DNA of 64,000 nt from Micromonospora chaiyaphumensis (GTDB lineage Bacteria; Actinomycetota; Actinomycetes; Mycobacteriales; Micromonosporaceae), in assembly GCF_900091435.1 (NCBI RefSeq), contig NZ_FMCS01000010.1:124001-188000 (forward strand), in the 5' to 3' direction. The position numbers were made by a program, and so were the translations under genes. The notes below the pieces were generated by a model. It did no database searches. It saw only the letters and a program-made list of their open reading frames with translations, and had not been told where the DNA came from. Shown here in pieces: positions 16,038-24,599 of the stretch. The number at the start of each line of letters is the position of its first letter. Position 1 is the stretch's first letter.

Positions 16038-16670
16038 TCAGGGATTGGGGACGCCGTCGAACTGCTCCGGCACGCTGAGCCAGGTCGCGCGGCCGACCGG
16101 CCAGAAGATCGTGAAGGCACGCCCGACCACCTGGTCCTCCGGGATGGTGGCCTCGGTGATGTCCTCGCCGGACTGCTGCCAGTGCTCCAGCGAGTCTCCG
16201 GAGGCCTCCCGGTGATCACCCATCACCCACAGCCGGCCCTTCGGCACCGTGATGTCGAAATCCTGGTCGGCGGGCTTGTTGCCGGGGAAGATGAACGGCT
16301 CGTCGATCGCCTTGCCGTTGATGATCAGCCGTTCCTGCGGCCCGGTGCGGTCGCAGCAGACCACGTGGTCGCCGCCGACCCCGATCACCCGCTTGATGAA
16401 GTCCTCGCCCTGCGGGTTGCCGCTCCACTCGGTGGGCGCCTTGAACACGATCACTTCGCCCCGGTGCGGGGAGCGGAAGTCGTACACCAGCTTGTTGACC
16501 AGCACCCGATCGTCGATCTTGAGGGTGTTCTCCATCGACGGGGAGGGGATGAAGAAGGTCTGCAGCACGAAGGCACGAACCAGCACTGCGACCAGGATCG
16601 CCACGCCCAGGAGGATGGGCAGCTCCTTCCAGAAGGAGCTGCGCGGCTTCTCGGTCTGCTCGTCAATCAC
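16038..16670 (-). CDS. lepB: Type I signal peptidase (second copy)
   Basis: This membrane serine protease removes Sec and Tat signal peptides. The 210-residue protein has one N-terminal membrane segment (PILLGVAILVAVLVRAFVL), box B IPSPSMENTL with the catalytic Ser, box C RVLVNKLVYDF, box D GEDFIKRVIGVGGD with the catalytic Lys, and box E VMGDHREASGDS. The canonical Asn of MGDNR is His here. Unlike its neighbour it has no C-terminal membrane segment. Its ATG overlaps the stop of the first lepB by 4 bases. Confidence 0.93.
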   Translation of the reverse strand: MIDEQTEKPRSSFWKELPILLGVAILVAVLVRAFVLQTFFIPSPSMENTLKIDDRVLVNKLVYDFRSPHRGEVIVFKAPTEWSGNPQGEDFIKRVIGVGGDHVVCCDRTGPQERLIINGKAIDEPFIFPGNKPADQDFDITVPKGRLWVMGDHREASGDSLEHWQQSGEDITEATIPEDQVVGRAFTIFWPVGRATWLSVPEQFDGVPNP

Positions 16671-17545
16671 GGGTGGAGCCTACGTCCCCGGCCGTGGCGC
16701 AGTCGCCCCGAACGCGCGAGAACGGAGAGCGCGGCCGTGACCGGCAGGATCAGGACGACGCCACCCACCGGATCGGGATCGACCGGGGCCGGCCCGGCCG
16801 GCGCGGCGTTGGGTTGCGGCAGGTCGGCGAAGGTCTCCGGGACGGGCAGGGTGGTCCACCGCTGGGACGGCCAGACGATCATGAAGGCCCGCCCGACCAC
16901 GTTGTCGATCGGCACCGGACCCTGGCACCGGGCGTCCTGCGAGACCAGCCGGTGGTCGCCCATCACGAAGATCTGGCCCGGCGGCACGACGATCTCGGTG
17001 AACTGCCGGGAGCGGCACTCCTTGGGGTTCGGCGGCAGGTCGACCGGGGAGTCCTCGGAGACGTACCCCTGCTCCTCCAACGGCACGCCGTTGACCACGA
17101 CCCGGCCCTTGTCGCAGCACCAGACCCGGTCGCCGGGCACCCCGATGACCCGCTTGATGAAGTCCTTCTCGCCGGGGCGGCTGATGCCGACCAGGTCGCC
17201 GAGGGTGCGGCCGACCTTGCCGGCGAGGTTGGTCGGGGGCGCGGGGGCCTCCTGGGCGACCCACCGGTCGGTGCCCCGGAACACGACCACCTCGCCACGC
17301 ACCGGGTCGCGGACGTCGTAGACGACCTTGTTGACCAGCACCCGGTCGCCGATGAGCAGGGTGTTCTCCATCGACCCGGACGGGATGAAGAAGGCCTGGA
17401 GCAGGAAGGTGCGGATCAGGACCGCGAGGCAGAAGGCCACGACGAGGAGGAGGGGCAGTTCCTGCCAGAGCGGCATCTGCCGGCGAATGCGCCGCCGTCG
17501 GCGCCACGGGTCGACGGTGCCGTCCTCGTCAAGCATCTGCACCAT
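16667..17545 (-). CDS. lepB: Type I signal peptidase (first copy)
   Basis: The 292-residue signal peptidase I has a basic N-terminus, a membrane segment (LLLVVAFCLAVLIRTFLLQAF), the catalytic Ser in IPSGSMENTL, the Lys in KDFIKRVIGVPGD and box E VMGDHRLVSQDAR. It also carries a roughly 40-residue insertion (NLAGKVGRTLGDLVGISRPG) and a second hydrophobic stretch near the C-terminus (GVVLILPVTAALSVL), giving a two-span topology. It is transcribed with the second lepB. Tandem, divergent signal peptidases next to rplS are typical of actinobacteria. Substrate division between them is unknown. Confidence 0.93.
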   Translation of the reverse strand: MVQMLDEDGTVDPWRRRRRIRRQMPLWQELPLLLVVAFCLAVLIRTFLLQAFFIPSGSMENTLLIGDRVLVNKVVYDVRDPVRGEVVVFRGTDRWVAQEAPAPPTNLAGKVGRTLGDLVGISRPGEKDFIKRVIGVPGDRVWCCDKGRVVVNGVPLEEQGYVSEDSPVDLPPNPKECRSRQFTEIVVPPGQIFVMGDHRLVSQDARCQGPVPIDNVVGRAFMIVWPSQRWTTLPVPETFADLPQPNAAPAGPAPVDPDPVGGVVLILPVTAALSVLARSGRLRHGRGRRLHP

Positions 17546-17713
17546 GCCACTCTCCGGTCCGCGGAAACGACACTACCGCCCGGGAGTCCCCTCGGAGACC
17601 CCACGGGCGGCAGTGGACCGCTTCGCGCCGTCCGGCTGCGCCCGTACCGACCAGGGTAATGCGATCCCGTCGATACGACATCCGCGCAGCTCGGCGGCGT
17701 GGCGAACGAAAAG

Positions 17714-18073
17714 TCAGCTCGCCGGCTGCTTCTCGCGCAGCTCCTTGATCTTGGCCTTCTTGCCCCGCAGCTCGCGCAGGTAGTAGAGCTTGGCGCGCCG
17801 CACGTCACCGCGGGTCACGACCTCGATCCGGTCGAGCGCCGGGCTGTTCAGCGGGTAGGTGCGCTCCACACCCACGCCGAAGCTGACCTTGCGGACCGAG
17901 AAGGTCTCGCGCAGACCGTCACCCTGGCGGCGGATGACGACGCCCTGGAAGATCTGGACCCGGGACCGGTTACCCTCGACAACCCGCGCGTGCACCTTCA
18001 CGGTGTCACCGGCGCGGAAATCGGGGATGTCAACGCGCTTCGACTGGGCGTCAAGGGCGTCCAGGATGTTCAT
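17714..18073 (-). CDS. rplS: 50S ribosomal protein L19
   Basis: L19 sits at the 30S-50S interface. The 119-residue protein has the family features: IPDFRAGDTVKVHARVVEG, RVQIFQGVVIRRQGDG, ETFSVRKVSFGVGVERTYPL and the basic tail RRAKLYYLRELRGKKAKIKE. ATG at 18073. It lies 142 bases after trmD in the rpsP-rimM-trmD-rplS group. The gap is large enough for an additional promoter, although I see no clear one. Confidence 0.97.
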   Translation of the reverse strand: MNILDALDAQSKRVDIPDFRAGDTVKVHARVVEGNRSRVQIFQGVVIRRQGDGLRETFSVRKVSFGVGVERTYPLNSPALDRIEVVTRGDVRRAKLYYLRELRGKKAKIKELREKQPAS

Positions 18074-18215
18074 CGCTGTGTCCTCGTGAGGCTCACGGCG
18101 CACCGTCAGTCGATGCGCGGATGGGTGATTCTGACCCCCGGGTGGTGCCGGCGACGCCGACCCCGGTCGAGGGTCCTCGCAGCCGCCCACGGCGTGGACG
18201 GATGCGGCAACCCCT

Positions 18216-19004
18216 CTACTTTGCCACATCCCCCGCCGGGGGCTGAAATCCACCCCGGTCCAACGCCGCCCGGTCCTTCTTGTCCAGGCTCTCCGGCGGC
18301 ACCGCGGCGATCATGTCGGGGCGGCGGGCCGCCGTGCGCAGCAGCGCCTCGTCGCGCCGCCAGCGGGCGATCCTCCCGTGGTCGCCGGAGCGGAGCACCT
18401 CGGGCACCTCGTGCCCGCGCCACGTCGCCGGCTTGGTATACATGGGGGCCTCCAGCAGCCCGTGGGCGTGCGACTCCTCGTCCAGCGAGCCGGCGTTGCC
18501 GAGCACCCCGGGCAGCAGCCGGGTGACCGCCTCCAGGATGACCAGCACGGCCACCTCGCCGCCGAAGAGCACGTAGTCGCCCAGGGAGACCTCGGTCACC
18601 CGCATCCGGGTCGCCGCGTGGTCGAGCACCCGCTGGTCGATGCCCTCGTAGCGGCCGCACGCGAACAGCAGGTGCGACTCGGCGGCCAGCTCGTGCGCCA
18701 GGGCCTGGGTGAACGGGACGCCGGCCGGCGACGGCACGACCAGCCGGGGCAGGGTGTGCCCGTCCGGGCTCAGCTCGTCGGGGGCCAGGGCGTCCAGGGC
18801 CTCGCCCCACGGCTCCGGCCGCATCACCATGCCGGGACCGCCGCCGTAGGGGGTGTCGTCGACCGTGCGGTGCACGTCGTGGGTCCAGGTCCGCAGATCG
18901 TGTACGGCCAGCCGCAGCGTGCCGCTCGCCCGGGCCTTGCCGATCAGCGACAGGTCCAGCGGGGCGAAGTACTCCGGGAAGATCGACACGATGTCGACGC
19001 GCAT
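18216..19004 (-). CDS. trmD: tRNA (guanine-N1-)-methyltransferase
   Basis: It methylates G37 of tRNAs with SAM and prevents +1 frameshifting. The 262-residue SPOUT protein opens MRVDIVSIFPEYFAPLDLSL, has DDTPYGGGPGMVM and the knot segment LSGDYVLFGGEV-like SLGDYVLFGGEVAVLVILEA that binds SAM, and a C-terminal HARGLLE-type helical domain (SHAHGLLEAPMYTKPATWRG). The start is 16 bases after rimM. An inverted CCCCC/GGGGG hairpin overlaps its 3' end but is within codons. Confidence 0.96.
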   Translation of the reverse strand: MRVDIVSIFPEYFAPLDLSLIGKARASGTLRLAVHDLRTWTHDVHRTVDDTPYGGGPGMVMRPEPWGEALDALAPDELSPDGHTLPRLVVPSPAGVPFTQALAHELAAESHLLFACGRYEGIDQRVLDHAATRMRVTEVSLGDYVLFGGEVAVLVILEAVTRLLPGVLGNAGSLDEESHAHGLLEAPMYTKPATWRGHEVPEVLRSGDHGRIARWRRDEALLRTAARRPDMIAAVPPESLDKKDRAALDRGGFQPPAGDVAK

Positions 19005-19020
19005 GAGGGGGTGGCTCCAG

Positions 19021-19563
19021 TCAGAGGTCGAGCAGCCCGCCGGGCAGCTCCACCACCACGCGTCCGCCCGGGACGTCGACCTCGGGCACGATCGCCTTGA
19101 CGAACGGGATGAGCGCGGTACGCCCGTCGGGGCGCCGCAGCACCAGCAGGTCGGAGGCGGGGGCGTGGTCGATGCGGGCCACCTCGCCCAGCCGCTCGCC
19201 GTCGCGGGCCACCACGGCCAGGCCGACCAGCTGATGGTCGAGGAACTCCTCCGGGTCCGCCGGCGGAGCGACGTCGGCGCTGTCCACGCCGAGCAGGGTG
19301 CCGCGCAGCGCCTCGGCGACGTCGCGGTCCAGCACGCCCTCGAAGTTGACCAGCAACCGCCCCTGGTGCCAGCGGGCGGACTCGATGGTCAACTTGTCCG
19401 GCACCCGGTAGGCCCCGGGCGCCGGGGGCGCGACCGCGCCAGGGTCGGTGACCAGCACCGACCCTGGCGCGAAACGTGCTTCGGGCTCATCGGTCCGCAC
19501 CTCCACGGTTACCTCACCGCGGATGCCGTGCGGCTTGCCGATCCGGCCGACGATGAGAAGCAT
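19021..19563 (-). CDS. rimM: 16S rRNA processing protein RimM
   Basis: This 30S maturation factor acts on the head region with S19. The 180-residue protein has the N-terminal RimM domain (LLIVGRIGKPHGIRGEVTVE), a Pro/Ala-rich linker around residues 40-55, and the C-terminal PRC-barrel (FLDHQLVGLAVVARDGERLG, ALIPFVKAIVPEVDV). Its ATG overlaps the khpA stop by a single base (TGATG), indicating coupled translation. Confidence 0.96.
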   Translation of the reverse strand: MLLIVGRIGKPHGIRGEVTVEVRTDEPEARFAPGSVLVTDPGAVAPPAPGAYRVPDKLTIESARWHQGRLLVNFEGVLDRDVAEALRGTLLGVDSADVAPPADPEEFLDHQLVGLAVVARDGERLGEVARIDHAPASDLLVLRRPDGRTALIPFVKAIVPEVDVPGGRVVVELPGGLLDL

Positions 19564-19796
19564 CAGTACGAGTCGACGATGTCGACGCGCACCCCGCGCC
19601 CACCGATGGAGCCGATCACCTGGCGCAGCGCCTTGGCGGTCCGGCCGGACCGCCCGATCACCGTGCCGAGGTCCTCCGGGTGCACGCGGACCTCGAGCCG
19701 CTTGCCCCGACGGGAGTCGACCAAGCGCACCCGGACGTCGTCCGGGTGGTCGACGATCCCCTTGACCAGGTGCTCCAGGGCGGGACGCAGCGCCAT
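19563..19796 (-). CDS. khpA: KH-domain RNA-binding protein KhpA
   Basis: The 77-residue single KH-domain protein has the core IGRSGRTAKALRQVI, a GxxG-type loop that binds RNA. In other bacteria KhpA pairs with KhpB and affects cell division and envelope genes. It lies one base after rpsP and overlaps rimM, as in most Gram-positive rpsP operons. ATG at 19796 fits the family start MALRPALEHLVKGIVDHPDD. Confidence 0.94.
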   Translation of the reverse strand: MALRPALEHLVKGIVDHPDDVRVRLVDSRRGKRLEVRVHPEDLGTVIGRSGRTAKALRQVIGSIGGRGVRVDIVDSY

Positions 19797-19797
19797 G

Positions 19798-20256
19798 TCA
19801 GGCCTGCTCGCCGGACTCGGCACCGGTCTGCTCCTCGGCCTTCGGCGCCTCGGCCTCGGCGGCCGGGGCCTGAGCCTTGGCGGCCTTCTTGGCCGGGGCC
19901 GGGGTGTCGGCCACGCCGGCGGCGGCCTTCGCCTCGGCCTCGTACGCCGCCTTGCGGTCGGCCCGCTCGGCGGCGACCTTCAGCGGCGGCGGGGCCGGCA
20001 GGCCCTTGAACTTCTGCCAGTCACCGGTCAGCTCCAGCAGGCGCTGGACGGCCTCGCTCGGCTGCGCGCCGACGGACAGCCAGTACTGGACCCGCTCCGA
20101 CTTGACCTCGATCACCGAAGGGTCCTCCTTCGGCTGGTACACACCGACGAACTCGATCGCGCGACCGTCACGCTTGGTGCGCGAGTCGGCGACGACGATG
20201 CGGTACTGCGGGTTGCGGATCTTGCCCATCCGCAGGAGCCGGATCTTTACGGCCAC
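19798..20256 (-). CDS. rpsP: 30S ribosomal protein S16
   Basis: It is a small-subunit assembly protein. The core (residues 1-85) begins MAVKIRLLRMGKIRNPQYRI and contains RDGRAIEFVGVYQP. Residues beyond about 100 form an Ala/Lys/Glu-rich tail, so the 152-residue protein is nearly twice the E. coli length. Such tails are common in high-GC actinobacteria. GTG start at 20256 with an AGGAG ribosome binding site. First gene of the rpsP-khpA-rimM-trmD-rplS group, preceded by 240 bases that must contain its promoter. Confidence 0.97.
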   Translation of the reverse strand: MAVKIRLLRMGKIRNPQYRIVVADSRTKRDGRAIEFVGVYQPKEDPSVIEVKSERVQYWLSVGAQPSEAVQRLLELTGDWQKFKGLPAPPPLKVAAERADRKAAYEAEAKAAAGVADTPAPAKKAAKAQAPAAEAEAPKAEEQTGAESGEQA

Positions 20257-20496
20257 AGTTGTTTCGCTCCTGTTGCGATCTCACCGGCCCGGTGCGGGCG
20301 GTGTGGCGGGTGAGCGCCGACCGGCACAGTGGGGTTGGGCCGGAGACTGCTCGGTTAACTGGCGACGCGCCCGGGTTAGAGGGCGCCGGACGCGCGCCGG
20401 ATACCAGCGAACCATTCTGCCATGTCCGGCCCCGATCTCTCACACCGGACCCGGACAGGTCACCCAGGTCGCCACGCCGTGACGAACGACACGGGC

Positions 20497-21165
20497 TCAG
20501 CGGACCGGCGGACGGTCCCAGCCGGGTGGCAGTTCGTCCGGTACGTCCCAATCGGCGGGCGGCGCGAAGTCGCACCAGGTGCCGTCGAACGGGAACTCGC
20601 CGGCCTCGGCGATCCGGATCACCCGCTCGCCCTCGGCCCGGACCGCCTTCTCGTCGGTCACCCAGTAGTGCTCGGGGAAGGCGAGGCGCTCGACGAACTC
20701 GTCCTCGTCCTTCCACTCCCAGCTCAGGTCCGGGTGGACCACCACGTCGAGATCCTGGTCGACCATGTCGACCCCGGCCACCGCGCCGTCGTCCCAGCGG
20801 ACGCCCGGCTCCTCCAGGTTCACGTACCAGTTCTGGAAGTTGTCCCGGGCGTCGCGGAACCACCAGACCGAATGGGCCGCACCCCTGGGCAGGAACTTCA
20901 GCACCGGCGGGCCGCTCCAGCGCCCCTGGTCGAGCCGGTAGGACGAGATGATCCACTCGGCGAAGGGCACGGCCCGCATGCCCAGGCCCGCCGCGGTCAC
21001 CTCGTGCGCCACCGGGCTGTTCCGGGCCACCCACAGCAGCAGGCCCCGCTCGTCGTCGCAGACCACCCGGGCCGCCCGGACCCAGCCGAGCCGGCCGTGC
21101 CGCACGTTCCGGTGCAGGATCAGCCGACCCGGCGCGAACCGGTCGGCCGGACCGTCCGGCCGCAC
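20497..21165 (-). CDS. DUF402 domain protein
   Basis: The 222-residue protein has the DUF402/FomD-like fold: a beta-barrel with RLILHRNVRHGRLGWVRAAR, VHPDLSWEWKDEDEFVERL and FPEHYWVTDEK, the acidic and basic residues conserved across the family. Characterised members are metal-dependent nucleotide or nucleoside-diphosphate phosphatases. The substrate here is unknown. GTG at 21165 begins two bases after the proS stop, which decides the start and makes it the second gene of a proS operon. Confidence 0.85.
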   Translation of the reverse strand: MRPDGPADRFAPGRLILHRNVRHGRLGWVRAARVVCDDERGLLLWVARNSPVAHEVTAAGLGMRAVPFAEWIISSYRLDQGRWSGPPVLKFLPRGAAHSVWWFRDARDNFQNWYVNLEEPGVRWDDGAVAGVDMVDQDLDVVVHPDLSWEWKDEDEFVERLAFPEHYWVTDEKAVRAEGERVIRIAEAGEFPFDGTWCDFAPPADWDVPDELPPGWDRPPVR

Positions 21166-21166
21166 C

Positions 21167-22573
21167 TCAGTAGGCGCGGGCCAGGACGGCGACCAGGTCG
21201 GGCTCGTCCTCGGAGTCCGGCACCGAGCCGTCGGCCCGCAGCAGGCACCGGACGGTGACGCCCTGGCCGTTCGCCTCGGCCTCGCCCTCGACGCCGACGG
21301 CCGACCACGGCACCTTCGCCCAGCCGGTGGAGGCCGCCTCGATGGCCTCGGCCAGCGTGCCGACCTCGACCGTGCGGGACTGCCGGAACGCCAGCGCCTG
21401 GTCGTGCAGCGCCTGCTGGTCCGCCTCGAGCGCGGCGAGCACCGCGCCCACCACGTCGGCGACCGGGACCGGCGCCTTCGACCCGTCCGTACGCCGGACC
21501 ACCACCGCGTTGCCGGCGGCCAGGTCGCGGGGGCCGACCTCGACGCGCACCGGGTAGCCGCGCAGCTCGGCGTCGACCGCGCGGCGGCCGAACGCCGTGT
21601 CGGTCCGATCGTCCAGCGCGACCCGGACCCCGGCGTCGCGCAGCGCGTCGCGGAGCTTGTTCGCCGCCTCCCCCACGCCCTCGCCGTCCTTGACGACCAT
21701 GACGTACGCCTGGACCGGCGCCAGCTTCGGCGGCACCCGCAGGCCGTTGTCATCGCCGTGGCACATGATCAGGCCACCGAGCATCCGGGTCGAGGTGCCC
21801 CACGAGGTCGTCCAGGCGTGCTCCCGGCCACCCTCGGCCGAGGAGTAGCTGATGTCGAACGCCTTCGCGAAGTTCTGGCCCAGCTCGTGGCTGGTGCCCA
21901 GCTGGAGCGCCTTGCCGTCGCCCATCATGCCTTCGCAGGTGTAGGTGGCGGTCGCGCCGGCGAAGCGCTCGCGGGCGGTCTTCAGGCCGACCACCACCGG
22001 GATGCCGAGCACGTTGACCATCAGGTCCTCGTACGCCTCGTGCAGGATCCGGCGGGCGTAGGCCCGGGCGTCCTCGCGGGTCGCGTGCGCGGTGTGCCCC
22101 TCCTGCCAGAGGAACTCGCTGGTGCGCAGGAAGATCCGGGGGCGCAGCTCCCAGCGGACCACGTTCGCCCACTGGTTGAGCAGCAGCGGCAGGTCCCGGT
22201 AGGAGTCGATCCACTTGGCCATGAACTCGCCGATGACGGTCTCGCTGGTGGGGCGCACCACCACCGGCTCGGCGAGCTGCTTGCCACCACCGTGGGTGAC
22301 CACGGCCAGCTCCGGCGAGAAGCCCTCGACGTGCTCGGCCTCGCGCTTGAGGTAGCTCTCCGGGATGAAGAGCGGGAAGTACGCGTTCTCCGCGCCGGCC
22401 GCCTTGATCCGGGCGTCCATCTCGGCCTGCATCCGCTCCCAGATGGCGTAGCCCGCCGGTCGGATGACCATGGTGCCCCGCACCGGGCCGTTGTCGGCAA
22501 GCTTCGCCTTGGCGATCAGGTCCTGGTACCAGCGGGGAAAGTCCTCCGCACGGGGAGTGAGCACGCGTGCCAT
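21167..22573 (-). CDS. proS: Prolyl-tRNA synthetase, archaeal/eukaryal-type
   Basis: It charges tRNA(Pro). At 468 residues it is shorter than the usual bacterial ProRS (about 570) and lacks the editing INS domain between motifs 2 and 3. Class II motifs are visible: LVIRPAGYAIW-like motif region, motif 2 LRPRIFLRTSEFLWQEGHTA, HELGQNFAKAFDI, then the anticodon-binding domain (APVQAYVMVV). It ends in ARAY. A C-terminal Tyr carboxylate is a known feature of this ProRS class. It heads a two-gene unit with DUF402. Confidence 0.94.
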   Translation of the reverse strand: MARVLTPRAEDFPRWYQDLIAKAKLADNGPVRGTMVIRPAGYAIWERMQAEMDARIKAAGAENAYFPLFIPESYLKREAEHVEGFSPELAVVTHGGGKQLAEPVVVRPTSETVIGEFMAKWIDSYRDLPLLLNQWANVVRWELRPRIFLRTSEFLWQEGHTAHATREDARAYARRILHEAYEDLMVNVLGIPVVVGLKTARERFAGATATYTCEGMMGDGKALQLGTSHELGQNFAKAFDISYSSAEGGREHAWTTSWGTSTRMLGGLIMCHGDDNGLRVPPKLAPVQAYVMVVKDGEGVGEAANKLRDALRDAGVRVALDDRTDTAFGRRAVDAELRGYPVRVEVGPRDLAAGNAVVVRRTDGSKAPVPVADVVGAVLAALEADQQALHDQALAFRQSRTVEVGTLAEAIEAASTGWAKVPWSAVGVEGEAEANGQGVTVRCLLRADGSVPDSEDEPDLVAVLARAY

Positions 22574-22650
22574 GACCGCACATCCTATGCGGCGGGCGGG
22601 CCGCCGCTGCGCCCGGGAGTCGGCGCGCGCCGTGTCGCGCCGCCCGGCCG

Positions 22651-22656
22651 TAGACT
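22651..22656 (+). promoter_or_regulatory. -10 element before TetR gene
   Basis: TAGACT (TAnnnT) ends nine bases before the ATG at 22666, so the transcript would be leaderless or nearly so. The gap to the divergent proS is only 92 bases, so promoters overlap. Confidence 0.45.
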
Positions 22657-22665
22657 TCGACGGCG

Positions 22666-23334
22666 ATGGGTGAGCTTCCAGCCGACGGCTCCGGGTCGGC
22701 GCACGACGGCTCCGGGTCGCGGCGCGGCACCGGACGCACCGAGCCGGAGCTGTCGAGACGGCTGCGGGATGCGATCGTCGACGCCGCCCGCGCCCGGACG
22801 ATCGCCGCGGGCTGGGACGGCGTGCGGATGGGCGGGGTGGCGCAGGCCGCCGGGGTGAGCCGGCAGACCGTCTACAACGAGTTCGGCAGCAAGGCCGGCC
22901 TGGCCGAGGCGCTCGCCCGGCGCGAGGTGGACCGGTTCGTCGGCGAGGTCCGTGCGGCCCTCGACGCGCACGGCGACGACGTGCGCGCCGCCGCGTACGC
23001 GGCCATCCGGCACACCCTCGCCGCCGCCGCGGACAACCCCCTCGTCAAGGCGATCCTGACGAGCGCCCGGGGCGGCTCCGACGAGCTGCTGCCCTACCTG
23101 ACCACCCGGTCCGAGCTGGTGCTCGCGGAGTCGTCCGCGGCCCTGCTGGAGTGGGCCGGCCGGCACGTGCCGGAGGCCGACCCGGCGGCCCTGGCCTTCG
23201 CCGCCGACACGATCGTCCGCCTGGTGGTCAGCCACATCGTGCTCCCCCGGTCCCCGGTCGACGAAACCGCAGACCAGCTGTCCCACCTGGCCGTCCACCT
23301 CTTCCACGCCGCCACCACCCGCCCGGCGGGTTGA
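22666..23334 (+). CDS. TetR family transcriptional regulator
   Basis: The 222-residue regulator has a disordered N-terminus (about 25 residues) and a TetR helix-turn-helix at about residues 32-75 (GWDGVRMGGVAQAAGVSRQT then VYNEFGSKAGLAEAL). The C-terminal ligand domain is helical, with no family-specific motif. It is divergent from proS and convergent with an amidohydrolase. The likely target is its own promoter or an unlinked gene. Its stop codon lies inside the left arm of a 21-bp inverted repeat. Confidence 0.9.
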   Translation: MGELPADGSGSAHDGSGSRRGTGRTEPELSRRLRDAIVDAARARTIAAGWDGVRMGGVAQAAGVSRQTVYNEFGSKAGLAEALARREVDRFVGEVRAALDAHGDDVRAAAYAAIRHTLAAAADNPLVKAILTSARGGSDELLPYLTTRSELVLAESSAALLEWAGRHVPEADPAALAFAADTIVRLVVSHIVLPRSPVDETADQLSHLAVHLFHAATTRPAG

Positions 23335-23388
23335 TCAAGAGGTTTGCGTCAGGAATCGCCCGTCCGCTGACGCAAACTTCTTGATCAA
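23331..23388. terminator. 21-bp inverted repeat between convergent genes
   Basis: Arms at 23331-23351 and 23368-23388 (outer sequence TTGATCAAGA, inner TTTGCGTCA) match in 20 of 21 positions, with a 16-base loop. It separates the TetR gene from the convergent amidohydrolase and could terminate both. The AT-rich outer arms are unusual in this DNA and suggest a dispersed repeat element. Confidence 0.65.
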
Positions 23389-23415
23389 CGGGGAGAGCGG
23401 GGAGCGCGCACAGGG

Positions 23416-24495
23416 TCAGCGGAGGACGCGGCCGCGCAGGACGATGCGGGACGGGGCGCGGACCACGCGCAGGTCCACGCGGGGGTCCTCGGGGTAGACG
23501 GTGAGGTCGGCCAGGCCGCCCTCGACCAGGCCGGGGAAGCCGAGCCACTCCCGGGCCCGCCACGAGGCGGCCGCGAGCACGTCCTCGGCGGACATGCCGG
23601 CCCGCTCGTGCAGGAGCAGCATCTCCTCGGCGGCCAGCCCGTGGTCGATGCCACCGCCCGCGTCGGTGCCCACGTAGATCGGCACCCCCGCCTCGTGCGC
23701 GGCACGGACCACCTCGGGGAAGCGGTCGCGCAGGGCGAGCATGTGGTCGGCGTACCCGGGGAACTTCCCGCGGGCCTGCTCGGCGATGTGGCCGAAGGTC
23801 CGAATGTTGATCATCGTGGGCACCAGCGCGGTGCCCTGCCGGGCCATGAGATCGATCAGGTCGAGGCTCAGCCCCGTGCCGTGTTCCACCGAGTCCACCC
23901 CGGCCCGCACCATGATCTCCACGGCCGACTCGGAGAAGGTGTGCACGGCCGCGCGCGCCCCGGCGGCGTGCGCGGCGGCGACGGCCGCGGTCATGGTGTC
24001 GGCGTCCCAGGCCGGCGCCAGGTCGCCCACCCCGCGGTCGATCCAGTCGCCGACCAGCTTGACCCAGCCGTTGCCGGCGGCGGCCTGGGCAGCCACCGTC
24101 GCGGCCACCTCCGCCGCGCCGACCTCCACCCCGATGTCGCGCAGGTAGCGCTTCGGCGGCGCGACGTGCCGGCCGGCGCGGGCCAGTCGCGGCAGGTCCG
24201 GCTCATCGTCGAGTTCCGGGTACGGGTACGGGGAGCCCGCGTCGCGGATGGCCAGCACCCCCGCGTCCCGGTCGGTGCGGGCCAGTTCGCGGGCCTGGTC
24301 GAGGGAGGTGATCGGGGCGCCGCCGCGGGCGATGCCGATGTGGCAGTGGGCGTCGGTCAGGCCGGGCAGCACGAAACCGCCGTCGACGACCGTCTCGGCG
24401 CCGGGGACCGGTTCGAAGGTGACCCGGTCGCCGATCAGCCACACGTCCCGGACCTCGTCGTCGGGCAGGAGCACACCGCGCACATGCAGAGCCAT
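23416..24495 (-). CDS. Metal-dependent amidohydrolase
   Basis: Amidohydrolase-superfamily enzyme (imidazolonepropionase/prolidase-like group). The substrate is unknown. The metal ligands are all visible in 359 residues: HCH in LTDAHCHIGIARGG, the carboxylated Lys in GWVKLVGDW, His in VHTFSESAVE, His in VEHGTGLSLD and Asp in VGTDAGGG. The flanking beta-sandwich is formed by both ends. ATG at 24495 was preferred over a GTG two codons upstream because of spacing to GGTAGG. Confidence 0.9.
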   Translation of the reverse strand: MALHVRGVLLPDDEVRDVWLIGDRVTFEPVPGAETVVDGGFVLPGLTDAHCHIGIARGGAPITSLDQARELARTDRDAGVLAIRDAGSPYPYPELDDEPDLPRLARAGRHVAPPKRYLRDIGVEVGAAEVAATVAAQAAAGNGWVKLVGDWIDRGVGDLAPAWDADTMTAAVAAAHAAGARAAVHTFSESAVEIMVRAGVDSVEHGTGLSLDLIDLMARQGTALVPTMINIRTFGHIAEQARGKFPGYADHMLALRDRFPEVVRAAHEAGVPIYVGTDAGGGIDHGLAAEEMLLLHERAGMSAEDVLAAASWRAREWLGFPGLVEGGLADLTVYPEDPRVDLRVVRAPSRIVLRGRVLR

Positions 24496-24553
24496 GTGCA
24501 CAGTCCTACCCGATCACGTCCGCGAGCGTGTTACGAGCCCGCCACCGTACGCG

Positions 24554-24589
24554 GACGGCCCCGTCCCCACGGGTGGGAACGGGGCCGTC
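24554..24589 (-). terminator. ffh terminator hairpin
   Basis: Perfect 11-bp arms at 24554-24564 and 24579-24589, with a further inner 5-bp CCCAC/GTGGG stem, begin 11 bases past the ffh stop. No U-tract follows, but position and stability support termination. Confidence 0.65.
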
Positions 24590-24599
24590 GGAAACGGGG

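Noticed and set aside
18230..18245. CCCCC/GGGGG hairpin at the trmD 3' end
   Set aside because: It lies within the trmD coding sequence, so it is not called a terminator without transcript data.
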